Counted from the stretch's first letter, positions 12,602-23,697 are shown. The stretch: DNA of 64,000 nt from Phragmites australis (GCF_958298935.1 NC_084943.1:3048001-3112000); one strand, 5' to 3'. Notes: generated by a model not told the origin, from the sequence alone. Made by a program: numbers and translations.

Positions 12602-13790
12602 TGTCGGTGATATGGGAACCAGGGGTCCCCGAGTCCCGAGACCAGGACAGCAGAGTGCCACATGGCACCCTCCTTCGGGGATTATCTCCCTGAGGTCTGA
12701 GAAGACCAAGTTCCGGGAGAGGGTGCTCGGGACCATGAACAGTGATCCCCGAATACCCGAGTTCCCCGAGGACCCGAGAAGTACAAGTTCTGGGAGAGGG
12801 CGCTCGGGGTCATGAACAGTGGTCCCTGAGTGCCCGAGTTCCCCGAGGACCCAGAAAAGGCATATCCGGGAGAGAGTGCTCGGAGCTATGAACAGTAGTC
12901 CCCGAGCACTCACAGTTCTCCAAGGACATGAGAAGTCCTTCGCCGGTGGTCCCCACAAGGGCTCAACGGTGAGGTGTCTATTGGTGAGAAGCCCGCTGCT
13001 GCATTTAAGAGGGAGCGTGGCCTGTCACTTTCAACCACTCCCCCCACGCCTACTGTTAGTCCCTGCCACTGCCTGGCAGGGAGGTGTGGGGATATTTAAT
13101 GCGGCAGGTCCCATCGCGCGTCATCCGACGCGTCTCGGGATATCGACGCAGGGCTCGAGGCATATCGCCTGCCGCCCTGCTGCATCAGGCTGGCTCTGAC
13201 CGGGCAAGCACGCGGGGTTGCTCGGTGGCTGCCCGGTGGGCCCTCCTTGCTGCACCCGCTGAAAAGAGGGATGATGATGATAGGACCGGATGGGGGCGCG
13301 TTTTTAACCCCCCGTAACGTCAAGCTGCAGCCCATGATGGTTACTTTCCATTTATAGCGCCTTGGAATTCGCGCCCTCCTTTCTGAGCGCGCTAGGCTGC
13401 CCTGACGGAGTACAAGAAGGGGCGGGCTCCCCGGAGAAGAAGGGCTCTGGGAGGTGCTCCAACATAGAAGTTCAAGAAGCTCAACAGACGAAGAATAAGA
13501 CATACAAAGCTTTAGACTTAGACAAAACCCTTGTAACACAAGAGATCCTCAGAGAGACATTTCCAGAGCATTTATAGCATACACACAGGAGTAGGGTATT
13601 ACCCTCCTTGCAGCCCGAACCCGTCTAAAATCCTCTGAGCATTTATTTTCTCTAGCATCCAATCATCCATTCCACCTCCCTTCCATTTACTCTCATTTAT
13701 TTCACGTACGAGGTAGATTCAGAATTATCCCCCGGCCGAATCTCAAAAGGGTCCCTCCGGATCCCCACTTATGGAGTTCATCCTTCGACA
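12602..13790. mobile_element. Solo LTR (gypsy-like), nested in old copia
   Basis: A 1189-bp TG...CA unit (TGTCGGTGATATGGG ... CATCCTTCGACA) is flanked by perfect 5-bp duplications ACTGC at 12597-12601 and 13791-13795. It interrupts the copia region between SLIYDMVCSRPDLSHTL and upstream reverse transcriptase. Near its left end three units of about 76 bp repeat GGGAGAG...GCTCGG...ATGAACAGT. No internal gag-pol remains, so it is a recombination product. Confidence 0.9.
12715..12950. repeat. Three-unit array inside solo LTR
   Basis: GGGAGAG recurs at 12715, 12792 and 12868 (spacing 77 and 76), each followed by a GCTCGG block, ATGAACAGT and a CCCCGAG-type block. Such arrays often lie in the U3 part of grass LTRs. 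Confidence 0.75.
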
Positions 13791-15544
13791 ACTGCACTAG
13801 AATATGAAACTCTAGACATGTACTCAATATCGTACTCTAACTCAGGACATAGAGCTGAAGATAATTTGAAATGAGTAGCTAATGTAGTACTCACTGGTTT
13901 TGTATCATGCATATTGAAACAACGAGGAACCTTCTCAATATAACTTTACTGACTAAGATATAACTTGTCAGCTTTCCTGTCTCTAATGATCTCAATGCTA
14001 AGAATTTTCTTTGTTGCACCTAAATCCTTCATCTCAAATTTATTACTCAAATGTGATTTAAATTTGGCTATTTCTGATTTATCCTTTGCAGCAATCAACA
14101 TATCATCAACATAGAGAAGCAAATAAATAGCTGAACCATTAACAATCTTTAAATAGACACAACTATCATAATTAGAACGCTTAAAACCCTTAGAGAGCAT
14201 AAATAAATCAAACCTTTTGTACTACTGTCTAGGAGACTGCTTCAAACCATAAAGAGATTTCTTTAATTTACAGACAAAATCTTCTTTTTCAGGAATAGCA
14301 AAACCTTCAAGTTGATCCATATAAATATCTTCATCTAACTCCTCATGTAAAAATGCAGTTTTAACATCTAATTGCTCAAGTTCATAATCATGCATAGCAA
14401 CAATACTGAGCAAAGTGCGAATAGAACTATGCTTCACAACAGGGGAGAAGACATCATTATAATCAATACCTAGAATCTGATTATAGCCTTTTGCAACCAA
14501 CCTTGCCTTATACCTTGCTGCTTCATTAGGAGAAATACCCTCCTTTCTTTTGAAAATTCACTTGCAACGAACAGACTTCTTCTCTTTTGGCAATTTGACT
14601 AAATCCTAAGTATTATTATTTTCAAAGGACTCCATCTTATCTTGCATTGCAGTCATCCAATTATTGCAATCAACAGAAATAATAGCCTCATTGTAATTAG
14701 AAGGTTCTGCATTACCTTCAACTTCTTCTGCACAACTCAGAGCATAAGCAACAATATTACACTCCTCAATTAACCTCTTTGGGTGGATTAATTTGACTTC
14801 TTGGCCTATCAATTGCAATAGAATATTGTGTAGGCTGTACAACGGATGAAGAATGTGAAACACTAGTTGAATCGTGATCAATAAATAAATTTTCAGCAAT
14901 ATGTGTATCTTGGACAATGGCATCTGGTGTACTTTTTTGCATTAATAAAATGCTTCACCTGCACGTTAGAACTCTGCTGACTCTGAACAGGAGCATTTGC
15001 CAACATAGCAGATTCATTAAAGACAATATTTCTGCTAATCACCACCTTTTGTGTTGCAGAATTTCATAATTTATAACTTTTAACACCAGATTTATAACCA
15101 AGAAAGATACACTTAACGGCTCTAGGCTCTAATTTACCATTATCAACATGAGCATAAATAGGACTAAAAAACTTTTAATTCTGAATAATCAGTTGGAGAA
15201 TTAGACCATATCTTAATTGGAGTTTTCTTATCGATGACTATGTTGGATGCTCGATTAATAAGATAGCAAGCAGAGAAAGCGGAATATCATATTTCATAAG
15301 AGTCATAGCGAAGAATAATCAGCACAAAATAATCTGCAGCGTCTCTGGTACAACTTGTGTACATCAAGTAATAAACTGAAGAAGTCTTGATACGTTTCGT
15401 GTACCCTTAGCAATGAAGCCAAAACCAATCTCCTGGTAGAATCCCGTGTGCACCTAGCAAGAATGCCAAAAATTTAGTTGAGTGCCTGATCGTATTGTCT
15501 CCTTCCTCGGTCTTCGTGTGTGCACAGCAAGGGTTGATCTGACT

Positions 15545-15690
15545 TGATTTTCTACAGGACAAGTCACTTTTTCCACGGGACAAGTCACATGCACTTTTTC
15601 CACGGGACAAGTCACATACGCACTTTTTCCACGGGACAAAGTAATGTGATGTTTGCTTCACATGCACTTTTTCCACGGGACAAGTCACAC
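15545..15690. repeat. Short tandem repeats in copia leader
   Basis: CTTTTTCCACGGGACAAGTC occurs at least three times, with two variants (CTACAGGACAAGTCAC and CCACGGGACAAAGT). It lies just inside the 5' LTR of the minus-strand copia remnant, in the expected untranslated leader. A short frame across it on the minus strand is repetitive (VTCPVEK) and is not a gene. Confidence 0.8.
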
Positions 15691-16449
15691 GCCGGGGACT
15701 CGGCGATGAAACAGATCCTGAGGTCGGCAGTCACCGACTGCTGGATTTGGCAGAGAGGGTCGCGAACGAATCCAGAGACACGGTGACGAACTAGACGAAG
15801 AAATTGCGACGAATCGATTCGGTGAAAGAACAAAACCAATCTATTTTTTCTGGTGTACTTGTGTAGATCCAATTCGGCTCCAGTAACACTTGTTAGAAAT
15901 TAAGCATGATAAGATCGAACAGGAGACACGATTTTTTATGTGAAAAATCCTTACGTGAAAAAAATCACGAACGTCAATCGACGATCTTCACTATATCAAA
16001 CATGTGTACTATGCAGGGGATTACAATGAGCGTCTCAGCTTTCCTTGCAGCTTACAAGATATATTTATAGGGGTGGACACATACGACTTAAGTCTAATAC
16101 AGATTATTTCGGAATATAGACCGAAAACGCCCCTTATATGGCTCAACAAAAATTCAGATCACAATCCAACAATTAAAAAATGGTTGAGCAATAGTTTCAC
16201 TTTATATTCATCAGAACAGGATATTGTAATTAAAGTGATAAGCCAAAAATATCAAGTTTCAGCTTTGCTCTAGATATTAGGAATCTTGAACATATGCAAT
16301 TAAATAATTACAAATAGCACATAATAGCTCTATCGGGTGCTTTCTTTTTATATTATTTCATTTCGAGGTCTTCCTTTACGACTGATTATCCATCAGGAAT
16401 CAATTTATTTGCCAAGGTATTACATGTAAATTTAAATTTTACTGACCTC

Positions 16450-16587
16450 TTGGATTAGTATAGGTTTACGAAATTCAATCTTCTGACCAAAAGATTTATG
16501 ATTCAATTTCTTTACGACTTGGATTAGTGTAGGCTTACAAAATTCAATCTTCTGACCAAAAGATTTATGATTCAATTTCTTTATGTC
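16450..16587. repeat. 69-bp tandem duplication next to a splice acceptor
   Basis: Two adjacent copies (16450-16518 and 16519-16587) share TTGGATTAGT, AATTCAATCTTCTGACC and AAAAGATTTATGATTC with four or five differences. The second copy runs into the pyrimidine tract of the acceptor before carrier exon 16601. Confidence 0.85.
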
Positions 16588-17300
16588 TATGTTGTTTCAG
16601 ACACGTGTCCAGGCATCTACACTCTCAGTCCAGATCTTAGTTCAAAGCTTCCACAAATTGGGCTTCGAGGATTGTATCGAGGTTCTATCCCAGCAATTCT
16701 CGGCCAGTTTTCGAGGTCCGTGCTATTTAGAAGTACATGCGAAGTCTTTTGTAGGCTGCGAATTCACATCCTGTAATTTGCAGCCATGGTTTGAGGACAG
16801 GAATATTTGAAGCAAGCAAGCTCGTATTAATTAATGTCGCTCCAACACTTCCAGAGATTCAGGTACATTTTACTACAGCACTCATTGTACAAAATCCACC
16901 TTCTGTACAATAAAGGGTATGGGCCCAGACCCACCTTCTAAGTCTCAGGATAGAACTTTTTAAAACTTCTTAGTGGCAACATGAACTCTCTGGTTGTCTG
17001 TTACCTCAAATACTAATCAGAAATTTGACCTTCCTCATGCCCTCAATTACATCCAGTCCTTACTAGCATGCTGGTACAGCTATTTGACGAACCTAAGCTC
17101 ATCAAGCTACATGTTATTGTAAAAATAAGAAAAACTTATCTCTAGTCAGGGTGAAAAAGGTAACAAAGTCTAAAGGGGAAGTTAGGCTGCCTTTACAAAC
17201 CTATTAAAGGACATCTGAACAAGGATACTTTAAGAAATAATCATTCCTGTAATAGTGGTTGTGCTTTGTGAAATTGCATGATGATATGCTTTTTCTGAGG

Positions 17301-17535
17301 TGTTAGAAATAGTTTGTGACGTGTTGATGTGTCAATGTAAATCCTGGGCAGGACGGCATGAGAGTTCATGGCTGTTGTATAGGATCCTAGAAACATGGGA
17401 CTCTCATGCCGTAATCACCGGAGGTTGTTGCCTTGTATATGAGCTGCGCTATTGGCGTTATAAATTAACACGTACAGCGCCCCTGGCTATCATCTTGCTA
17501 AGCGCTTCCATCATCTGCCCTCTGTATTTTCTACA
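17301..17535 (+). repeat. 5' LTR of young copia
   Basis: 235 bp, starts TGTTAGAAATAGTTTGTGAC and ends TGTATTTTCTACA. It reads base for base the same as 21891-22125. A TATA-like TATAAATTAAC lies near 17459. Confidence 0.95.
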
Positions 17536-17549
17536 TGGTATACAGAGCC
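17536..17549 (+). other. Primer-binding site
   Basis: TGGTATACAGAGCC directly follows the 5' LTR. It resembles the initiator-Met tRNA site used by plant copia elements (TGGTATCAGAGCC) with one altered position. Confidence 0.75.
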
Positions 17550-17582
17550 ACAAACACTCAATAGATCCAATTGCCGCCCACC

Positions 17583-20500
17583 ATGTCTTCTTCGACCCCC
17601 CATCCTAACAGCAACCCTCTCTCGGCCGGCGCTGTGACAGAGAAGCTTACCAGGAGCAATCACTCCATCTGGGAAGCCCAGGTGCTCTCGGCCGTGCGCG
17701 GTGCTCGTCTGTACGGCCATCTCACTGGTGCCTCTACGCCGCCGGTGACGGAGATTGAGGACAAGGATGGCAAGAAGGTCTCCAACCCGGCGTTCGAAGA
17801 ATGGGAGGCACGGGATCAGCAGATCCTCAGCTTCCTTCTCACTTTCGTCTCTCCGGGTATTCTCAGCCACATCGCCAAGACGAAGACGGCGGCTGATGCA
17901 TGGGCTAAGCTTGAGGCCATGTTTGCCTCAGAAACCCGTGCGCGCGCGGTAAATCTGCGCATCTCCCTCGCCAATACCAAGAAAGGTAACTCATCTGCTA
18001 CTGATTATTTCACCAAGATGAAAGGTTTCAGCGATGAGATGGCGGCCGCTGGACGACCAATCACTGATGACGAGCTGGTTGAGTACATACTCACCGGCTT
18101 GCCCGCGGAATACGAGTCACTGGTTACCTCTCTCGTCACGAGGGTGGAATCGGTGACCATCGACGAGCTGTATTCACAGCTCCTCAACTTCGAGACCAGG
18201 ATGGATCTGGTTCAAGGCGGTGACCAGAGCTCGGCCAACATGGCCGGCCGTGGAGGAGGCCGCGGTAATAATCGTGGCCGTGGTGGTCCCTATCGTGGAC
18301 GTGGGCGCGGCCCTCCAAATGGTGGGGGTCGTGGTCGCGGTCAAAGGAGCAACCAGCAAGGTGGCGGCTCCAACAACAAGAAGCAGGACAAACCGATCTG
18401 TCAGGTGTGCTTCAAGGAGGGGCACACTGCAGCTCGTTGTTGGCACCGCTTCGATGAGGACTTCGTCCCTGAAGAAAGGCACGCAGCAGCGGCAACCGGT
18501 TCATACAACATCGACACCAACTGGTACACCGACAGCGGCTCCACTGACCACATCACCAGCGAGTTAGAGAAACTCTCCATGCGTGAGAAGTACAACGGTG
18601 GTGATCAGATCCACACCGCAAGCGGTGCAGGTATGGCAATTAAACATGTTGGTCAATCTACTATTGGTACCCCTAGCCGCAATCTCCAGTTAAAAAATGT
18701 TCTGCATGTACCTAACGCTTCCAAGAATCTTGTTTCAGTTCATCGATTTACTTCTGATAACTCTGCCTACATGGAATTTCACCCCACCTATTTTTTGGTT
18801 AAGGATCAGGCAACCAAGAAAACTCTGCTTAAAGGTCGTTGTCATCGGGGGCTATATCCTCTTCCTTCACCACCAAAACAAGTCCTCACGGCGTCTCGCC
18901 CGTCCCTGTCTCGGTGGCATGAACGACTAGGACATCCAGCTTCCCCGATCGTTCGTCGCATCATCAGCAATAATAGCCTTTCATTTGCTTCAGAGTCCAA
19001 TAATGAGCATGTGTGCGATGCTTGTCAACAAGCAAAAGCACACCAGTTGCCCTATCCTAAGTCAGTGAGTCAATCTAGTGCTCCTTTAGAACTTGTGTTC
19101 TCTGATGTGTGGGGTCAAGCTATCGAGTCTGTTGGCAGAAAACAATATTATGTTAGTTTTATCGATGATTACAGCAAGTTTACATGGATCTACCTCATTA
19201 AATATAAGTCTGAAGTCTTTCAGAAGTTTCATGATTTTCAAAACCTAGTTGAAAGGTTGCTTGATCGAAAAATAAAAGCCATCCAAACTGATTGGGGTGG
19301 TGAATATCAAAGGCTTAGCTCCTTTTTTTACTAAAATTGGCATCTCGCATCATGTTTCATGTCCTCATGCACACCAACAAAATGGTGCCGCCGAGCGCAA
19401 ACATCGGCACATCGTTGAAGTTGGTCTAGCTCTTCTATCATGCGCCAGTATGCCCCTGAAATTTTGGGACGAAGCATTCCTCACAGCCACATATCTCATC
19501 AATCGCCTTCCTAGTGCAGTCATCAATTTTACTACGCCCCTGGAGCGCCTTTTTGGTCAAAAACCAGATTACTCCTCCCTACGGACGTTTGGTTGTGCCT
19601 GTTGGCCCAATCTTCGCCCGTATAATGCCCATAAACTCCAGTTCCGCTCTAAGAGATGCGTCCTTCTGGGTTATAGTAATCTTCACAAGGGGTATAAATG
19701 TCTGGACATTGCATCTGGGCGTGTCTATATCTCCAGAGACGTCACATTCGATGAAACAATTTTTCCTTTTGCCGAGATGCATCCCAATGCGGGTGCTCGT
19801 CTGCGCTCAGAGATCCTCCTGTTATCGCCTGATTCCGTGGCTACCAAAGGGGACAGTAGTTTGGATGATCAACATGTTAATTTGCCTGTTAATTTGCCTA
19901 ATGAATTTAACAATCCTGGCGGAGACTCTAGTTTGCCTCAGGTGCTAAATACAGATGATGTCACCGTTGGAAGCAGCGACACGGATCACGGAAACGATCC
20001 CCGGCCGATTTCTGCGCCCACGTCGTCAGGTGGGTCTGGCAGCCAGCCGACCGCGCCCGTTTCCACCGAGGTGATGTCGCGTGGGGGCCAATCAGTTGCG
20101 CACCCGTTCTCACCTGTCGCTGAAGTCTCTCCGACATGGCCTGCGCCTGCTTCAGGCGCGGGAACGACGCCACCTGATGCTGAGACACGGAGCCCGGGGG
20201 AGATTTCCACTGGTGGATCCTCTGCCGGTACACCAGAAGAGGTCGCAGCTCCTTTGCGGCCGGTAACAAGGCTCCAGCGCGGCATTCAAAAGAAGAAAAT
20301 TTATACTGATGGCACGGTCAGGTACGGGATGTTAGCAAGCACTGGTGAACCGACTGATCTTGCTGATGCACTGCAGGATAAAAATTGGAAACAGGCCATG
20401 AACTCTGAATATGAAGCACTGATAAGGAACAAGACATGGCACCTAGTTCCGCCACAGAGGGGAACCAATGTTATAGGGTGCAAATGGGTGTATAAAATCA

Positions 20501-21879
20501 AGAGAAAGTCTGATGGGAGTCTAGATCGTTACAAGGCTCGCCTTGTTGCCAAGGGCTTCAAGCAAAGGTATGGAATTGATTACGAAGATACATTCAGTCC
20601 AGTAATTAAGGCTGCAACTATTCGAGTTATATTGTCTCTAGCTGTATCTTGTGGATGGTCTCTTCGCCAACTCGATGTGCAGAATGCATTCTTACATGGA
20701 CTCTTAGAAGAAGATGTATACATGCATCAACCTCCTGGTTTTGAGGATCCAAACCGACCTAACTATGTGTGCAAACTTGATAAAGCTTTATATGGGTTGA
20801 AGCAAGCTCCTCGAGCATGGTACTCCAGATTAAGTGAACGGTTGATTCAATTGGGGTTTAAAGCATCTAAGGCTGACACATCCTTGTTCTTCTTCAGTAA
20901 GGGAGGCATCACAATGTTTGTTCTTGTGTATGTCGATGACATAATTGTGGCGAGTTCCATCGAGCAAGCAACAAGTGCATTACTTCGAGATCTTAAAGAA
21001 CAGTTTGCATTGAAGGACTTGGGAGAGCTTCACTATTTTCTTGGCATTGAGGTACATAAAACAAACGGTGGAATTCTGCTTACACAAGAAAAATATGCGT
21101 CTGATCTACTGAAGAGGGTCGGCATGGCAGATTGTAAACCAGTCAATACACCATTATCCACTAGTGAGAAGCTATCTCTGTATGAAGGAACTCCTCTAGG
21201 AGCTCAAGACACCACAAGATACAGGAGCATTGTAGGAGCATTGCAATACCTAACATTAACACGGCCTGATATCTCATTTGCTGTGAATAAGGTTTGTCAG
21301 TTTCTTCATGCTCCAACTACAGTACATTGGGAGGCTGTGAAAAGAATATTAAGGTATATAAAGCAGTGCACTGGACTCGGGCTAAAGATTCACAGGTCGA
21401 CTTCCACACTAGTAAGCGCCTTCTCAGATGCTGACTGGGCAGGCTGTGTGGATGACAGAAAATCCACCAGAGGATTTGCAGTTTTTCTAGGAACTAATTT
21501 AGTGTCTTGGAGTGCTCGCAAGCAATCCACTGTCTCTAGATCCAGTACTGAAGCAGAGTATAAAGCAATAGCTAATGCTACGGCAGAGGTTATGTGGATA
21601 CAGACTTTGTTACATGAGGTAGGCGTGAAGAGTCCTAATGCTGCCAAATTGTGGTGTGACAATCTAGGCGCCACATACCTTTCAAGCAATCCTGTGTTTC
21701 ATGCTAGAACAAAACACATTGAGGTGGACTACCATTTTGTGAGAGATCGAGTCAAGCAGAAACGTTTGGAAATTGACTTTGTCTCCTCCAAGGATCAAGT
21801 AGCTGATGGATTCACCAAGGCTTTGCCTGTGAGGCTAGTTGAGAATTTCAAGATCAATCTCAACTTAACTAAGTTGTGA
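17583..21879 (+). pseudogene. Copia gag-pol, interrupted by one frame change
   Basis: Encodes the polyprotein for reverse transcription and integration of the element. From the ATG at 17583 (MSSSTPHPNSNPL): gag with a Gly/Arg-rich stretch and zinc knuckle CQVCFKEGHTAARC; protease motif WYTDSGSTDHIT; integrase zinc finger (HERLGHP ... CDACQQAK) and catalytic DVWG and QTDWGGEY; reverse transcriptase with [12 protein letters not shown]; RNase H with SDADWAGC and STEAEY; C-terminal [20 protein letters not shown]. The first frame stops at 19334 and the second opens from 19297 on another frame. The change coincides with a run of seven T at 19323-19329, inside integrase. Otherwise no stop is seen across both parts. 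The break is either a real inactivating indel or an assembly error; ribosomal frameshifting at this place would be unusual for plant copia. Confidence 0.9.
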
Positions 21880-21880
21880 T

Positions 21881-21890
21881 TGAGGGAGGC
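21881..21890 (+). other. Polypurine tract
   Basis: TGAGGGAGGC immediately precedes the 3' LTR and follows the gag-pol stop, the expected place for plus-strand priming. Confidence 0.75.
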
Positions 21891-22125
21891 TGTTAGAAAT
21901 AGTTTGTGACGTGTTGATGTGTCAATGTAAATCCTGGGCAGGACGGCATGAGAGTTCATGGCTGTTGTATAGGATCCTAGAAACATGGGACTCTCATGCC
22001 GTAATCACCGGAGGTTGTTGCCTTGTATATGAGCTGCGCTATTGGCGTTATAAATTAACACGTACAGCGCCCCTGGCTATCATCTTGCTAAGCGCTTCCA
22101 TCATCTGCCCTCTGTATTTTCTACA
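21891..22125 (+). repeat. 3' LTR of young copia
   Basis: 235 bp, same sequence as the 5' LTR. Its last bases, CCCTCTGTATTTTCTACA, are followed by TGAG and then carrier exon sequence, so the LTR end supplies a pyrimidine-rich tract upstream of the acceptor AG. Confidence 0.95.
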
Positions 22126-22135
22126 TGAGGTTCTT
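22124..22135 (+). other. Splice acceptor recreated by target-site duplication
   Basis: The duplicated TGAGG contains the acceptor AG (22128-22129) and the first exon base (22130, start of GTTCTTAAGCAG). The original acceptor copy remains at 17296-17300 to the left of the element. Confidence 0.75.
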
Positions 22136-23369
22136 AAGCAGCGTTTGCAGGCTGGAATCTTCAACAATGTAGGGGAGGCCATTGTTGGCACCTTGCGACA
22201 GGATGGCCCAAAGGGCTTTTTTTCGCGGCACTGGGGCCACTCTTTGTCGTGAGATTCCTTTCTATGTTGCTGGAATGTGCCTCTATGCAGAAGCTAAAAA
22301 GGTATCCTGAATTCTTATTGATTTTGTATTTTCACGAGATCTTCAAAGTGGCATTGCTCAACCGACTTAAAAGATCTTCATTTAGCTGCCTTTGGCTGAT
22401 TTTAAGCTTATTACTAGTTCTAACGATTTGAAAAATGCCACGCCTCTGACTCCAGAAAGGCAACTTAATGGGGCTGTCAATACCTGAATGACCTGAACTA
22501 TTTTTGCTTGTTTTGGCTCATTAAAGTTGATACCAAATGGACCAGAGTTAGGGGGTTGAACTTTTGACTGTTTCAGTTAGTTCATTATGTTTACCAGTGC
22601 TACTGGTGTGCATTTTGGTGCTCATAGTATGTAAATGATAGTTGCATCTGCTCTGAAAGTATCGCTTCTCATGCCCTGCATGTTGACATATCTATTGATC
22701 ATGGCCTTGGTTTTGTAGGCAGCACATCATGTTCTGAACAGAGACTTGGAAGCCTGGGAAACAGTGGGCAGTTGCTGCATTGTCTGGAGGACTTGCGGCA
22801 ATTGTTACCACTCCCTTTGATGTGATGAAGACGTGGATAATGACTGCCCCTCCAGGCACTCCAGTGTCCATGCAGATGATAGTCTTCTCCATCCTTCGAA
22901 ATAAGGGCTCTCTTGGGCTCTTCAAAGGTGCGATTCCCCGCTTCTTCTGGATTGCTCCTCTCGGGGCAATGAACTTTGCAGGCTACGAGCTCGCCAAGAA
23001 GGCAATGATCAAAGATGAGAGCGAGTCTAGAGACTCAATATATGAGAAGAAAGCCACGGTGTTCTCCAGAGGATGAGAGGTCTATTCGCTTGGTTAACAT
23101 CTACGGTGCAAAGAAACTGAATCCATACAACAGAAGTTCTCTACGAAGCAATAGAAGCATCTTCAGTTCCTTGTTGGTAACTGTATCAAATTTTAGGCTG
23201 TCAAAATCCCCACACCCCCCGCTGAGGAAAATTTGCCGAATTTCCAACCGATAATTGTACCAGAGGTACGTATGTGACGATGGATTTATGGCCATATAAA
23301 AAATGATCAGATTCAAAATAAAGATATATATGATAGGGTAAGAGTAGTGCTAATTGAAGAAAGTTTGTC

Positions 23370-23697
23370 TAACATCGGTTGAAATGGTTTAGATATATCC
23401 AACGGAGGTATCTAGAGTCACATGTGCATAACGGGATACCGAGACGTGCTGATAATGTTAAGATGAATAGAATATCTTAAAAAGTATCTATGGATAGAAG
23501 TGTGTGGAAGGTAGCAATCTACATATCAGAATCATAACTTATGCATCAGTTTTCTTGTATCGTTATCATTTTTATTTTTACTATTACTAGTATCTTTATT
23601 ATTATTGTTGGTTTTTATTATCTTTTTAGTTGAATCTTGTAGGTTTCATCAGTAGACTATCTCAACTTGCTTGGGATAGATGTTTTGTTGTTGTTGA
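23370..23697 (+). mobile_element. 3' end of an RTE-like LINE
   Basis: One frame gives YIQRRYLESHVHNGIPRRAD and then DRSVWKVAIYISES, matching the C-terminal end of plant LINE reverse transcriptase regions (QRRP...R...D..., then DR..WK.AI). Downstream is TAGGTTTCATCAG, CTCAACTTGCTTGGGATAGA and TTTTGTTGTTGTTG, the common 3' tail with TTG repeats. Only the last part of the element is present and an internal deletion and a stop are visible. Confidence 0.65.

Larger units (their letters stand above)
11643..16171 (-). mobile_element. Old Ty1/copia remnant, Tork/TNT1-like, internally deleted
   Basis: Diverged LTRs lie at 11643-11918 and 15891-16171 (about 276 and 281 bp; outer ends GGTTAGAAATTAAGCA and TGTTAGAAATTAAGCA, inner ends ATCCAACA), with near-duplicate flanks ATTAC and ATTAA. 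Coding remnants on the minus strand, in order: integrase C-terminal region (about 15250-14930), reverse transcriptase (14500-14222, GYNQILGIDYNDVFSPVV; 14200-13946, YLLLYVDDMLIAA with the YVDD catalytic motif), and RNase H (about 12590-12100, ending DSQSAICLTKDRIFHERTKH). Gag and most of integrase are absent, and several frames are broken. It lies in the carrier pseudogene intron and is split by a solo LTR. Confidence 0.85.
17301..22125 (+). mobile_element. Full-length young Ty1/copia element (Ale: Hopscotch/Retrofit-like)
   Basis: A 4825-bp element with two 235-bp LTRs that I read as identical, perfect 5-bp target duplications TGAGG (17296-17300, 22126-22130), a primer-binding-like site next to the left LTR and a purine tract before the right LTR. 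Gag-pol runs in one direction. Length and LTR size are close to the maize Hopscotch/rice Retrofit group, and the protein order (gag, protease, integrase, reverse transcriptase, RNase H) is copia. Identical LTRs imply a recent insertion. It sits exactly on a splice acceptor of the carrier pseudogene. Confidence 0.95.
10353..23076 (+). pseudogene. Broken mitochondrial-carrier-family gene (SAM-transporter-like)
   Basis: Recognisable exons: about 10353-11304, 11463-11608, 16601-16715, 16784-16862, 22130-22301 and 22719-23076. The N-terminal half carries an EF-hand-like segment (NADSEGSISYGHF). The C-terminal half has carrier motifs HPIDSMK, GLRGLYRGSIPAILGQF and TPFDVMKTW, resembling the plant SAMTL-type subfamily, which sits in an organelle envelope. 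Lesions seen: a frame change near 10560 (LKSL to GQRAK), an in-frame TAG at 10922 where the frame continues as RLAARLLDLP, a frame change near 11485, another near 16628, an extra T in the T7 run at 22217-22223, and an extra G in the GGG at 22766-22768. A segment of about 20 residues normally found between PEIQ and VLKQ was not located. Two retroelements occupy its introns. The number of lesions argues for a pseudogene even if one or two are assembly errors. Confidence 0.8.

Noticed and set aside
15407..15688. Minus-strand frame with repeated CPVEK peptide
   Set aside because: Product of tandem DNA repeats in a copia leader.
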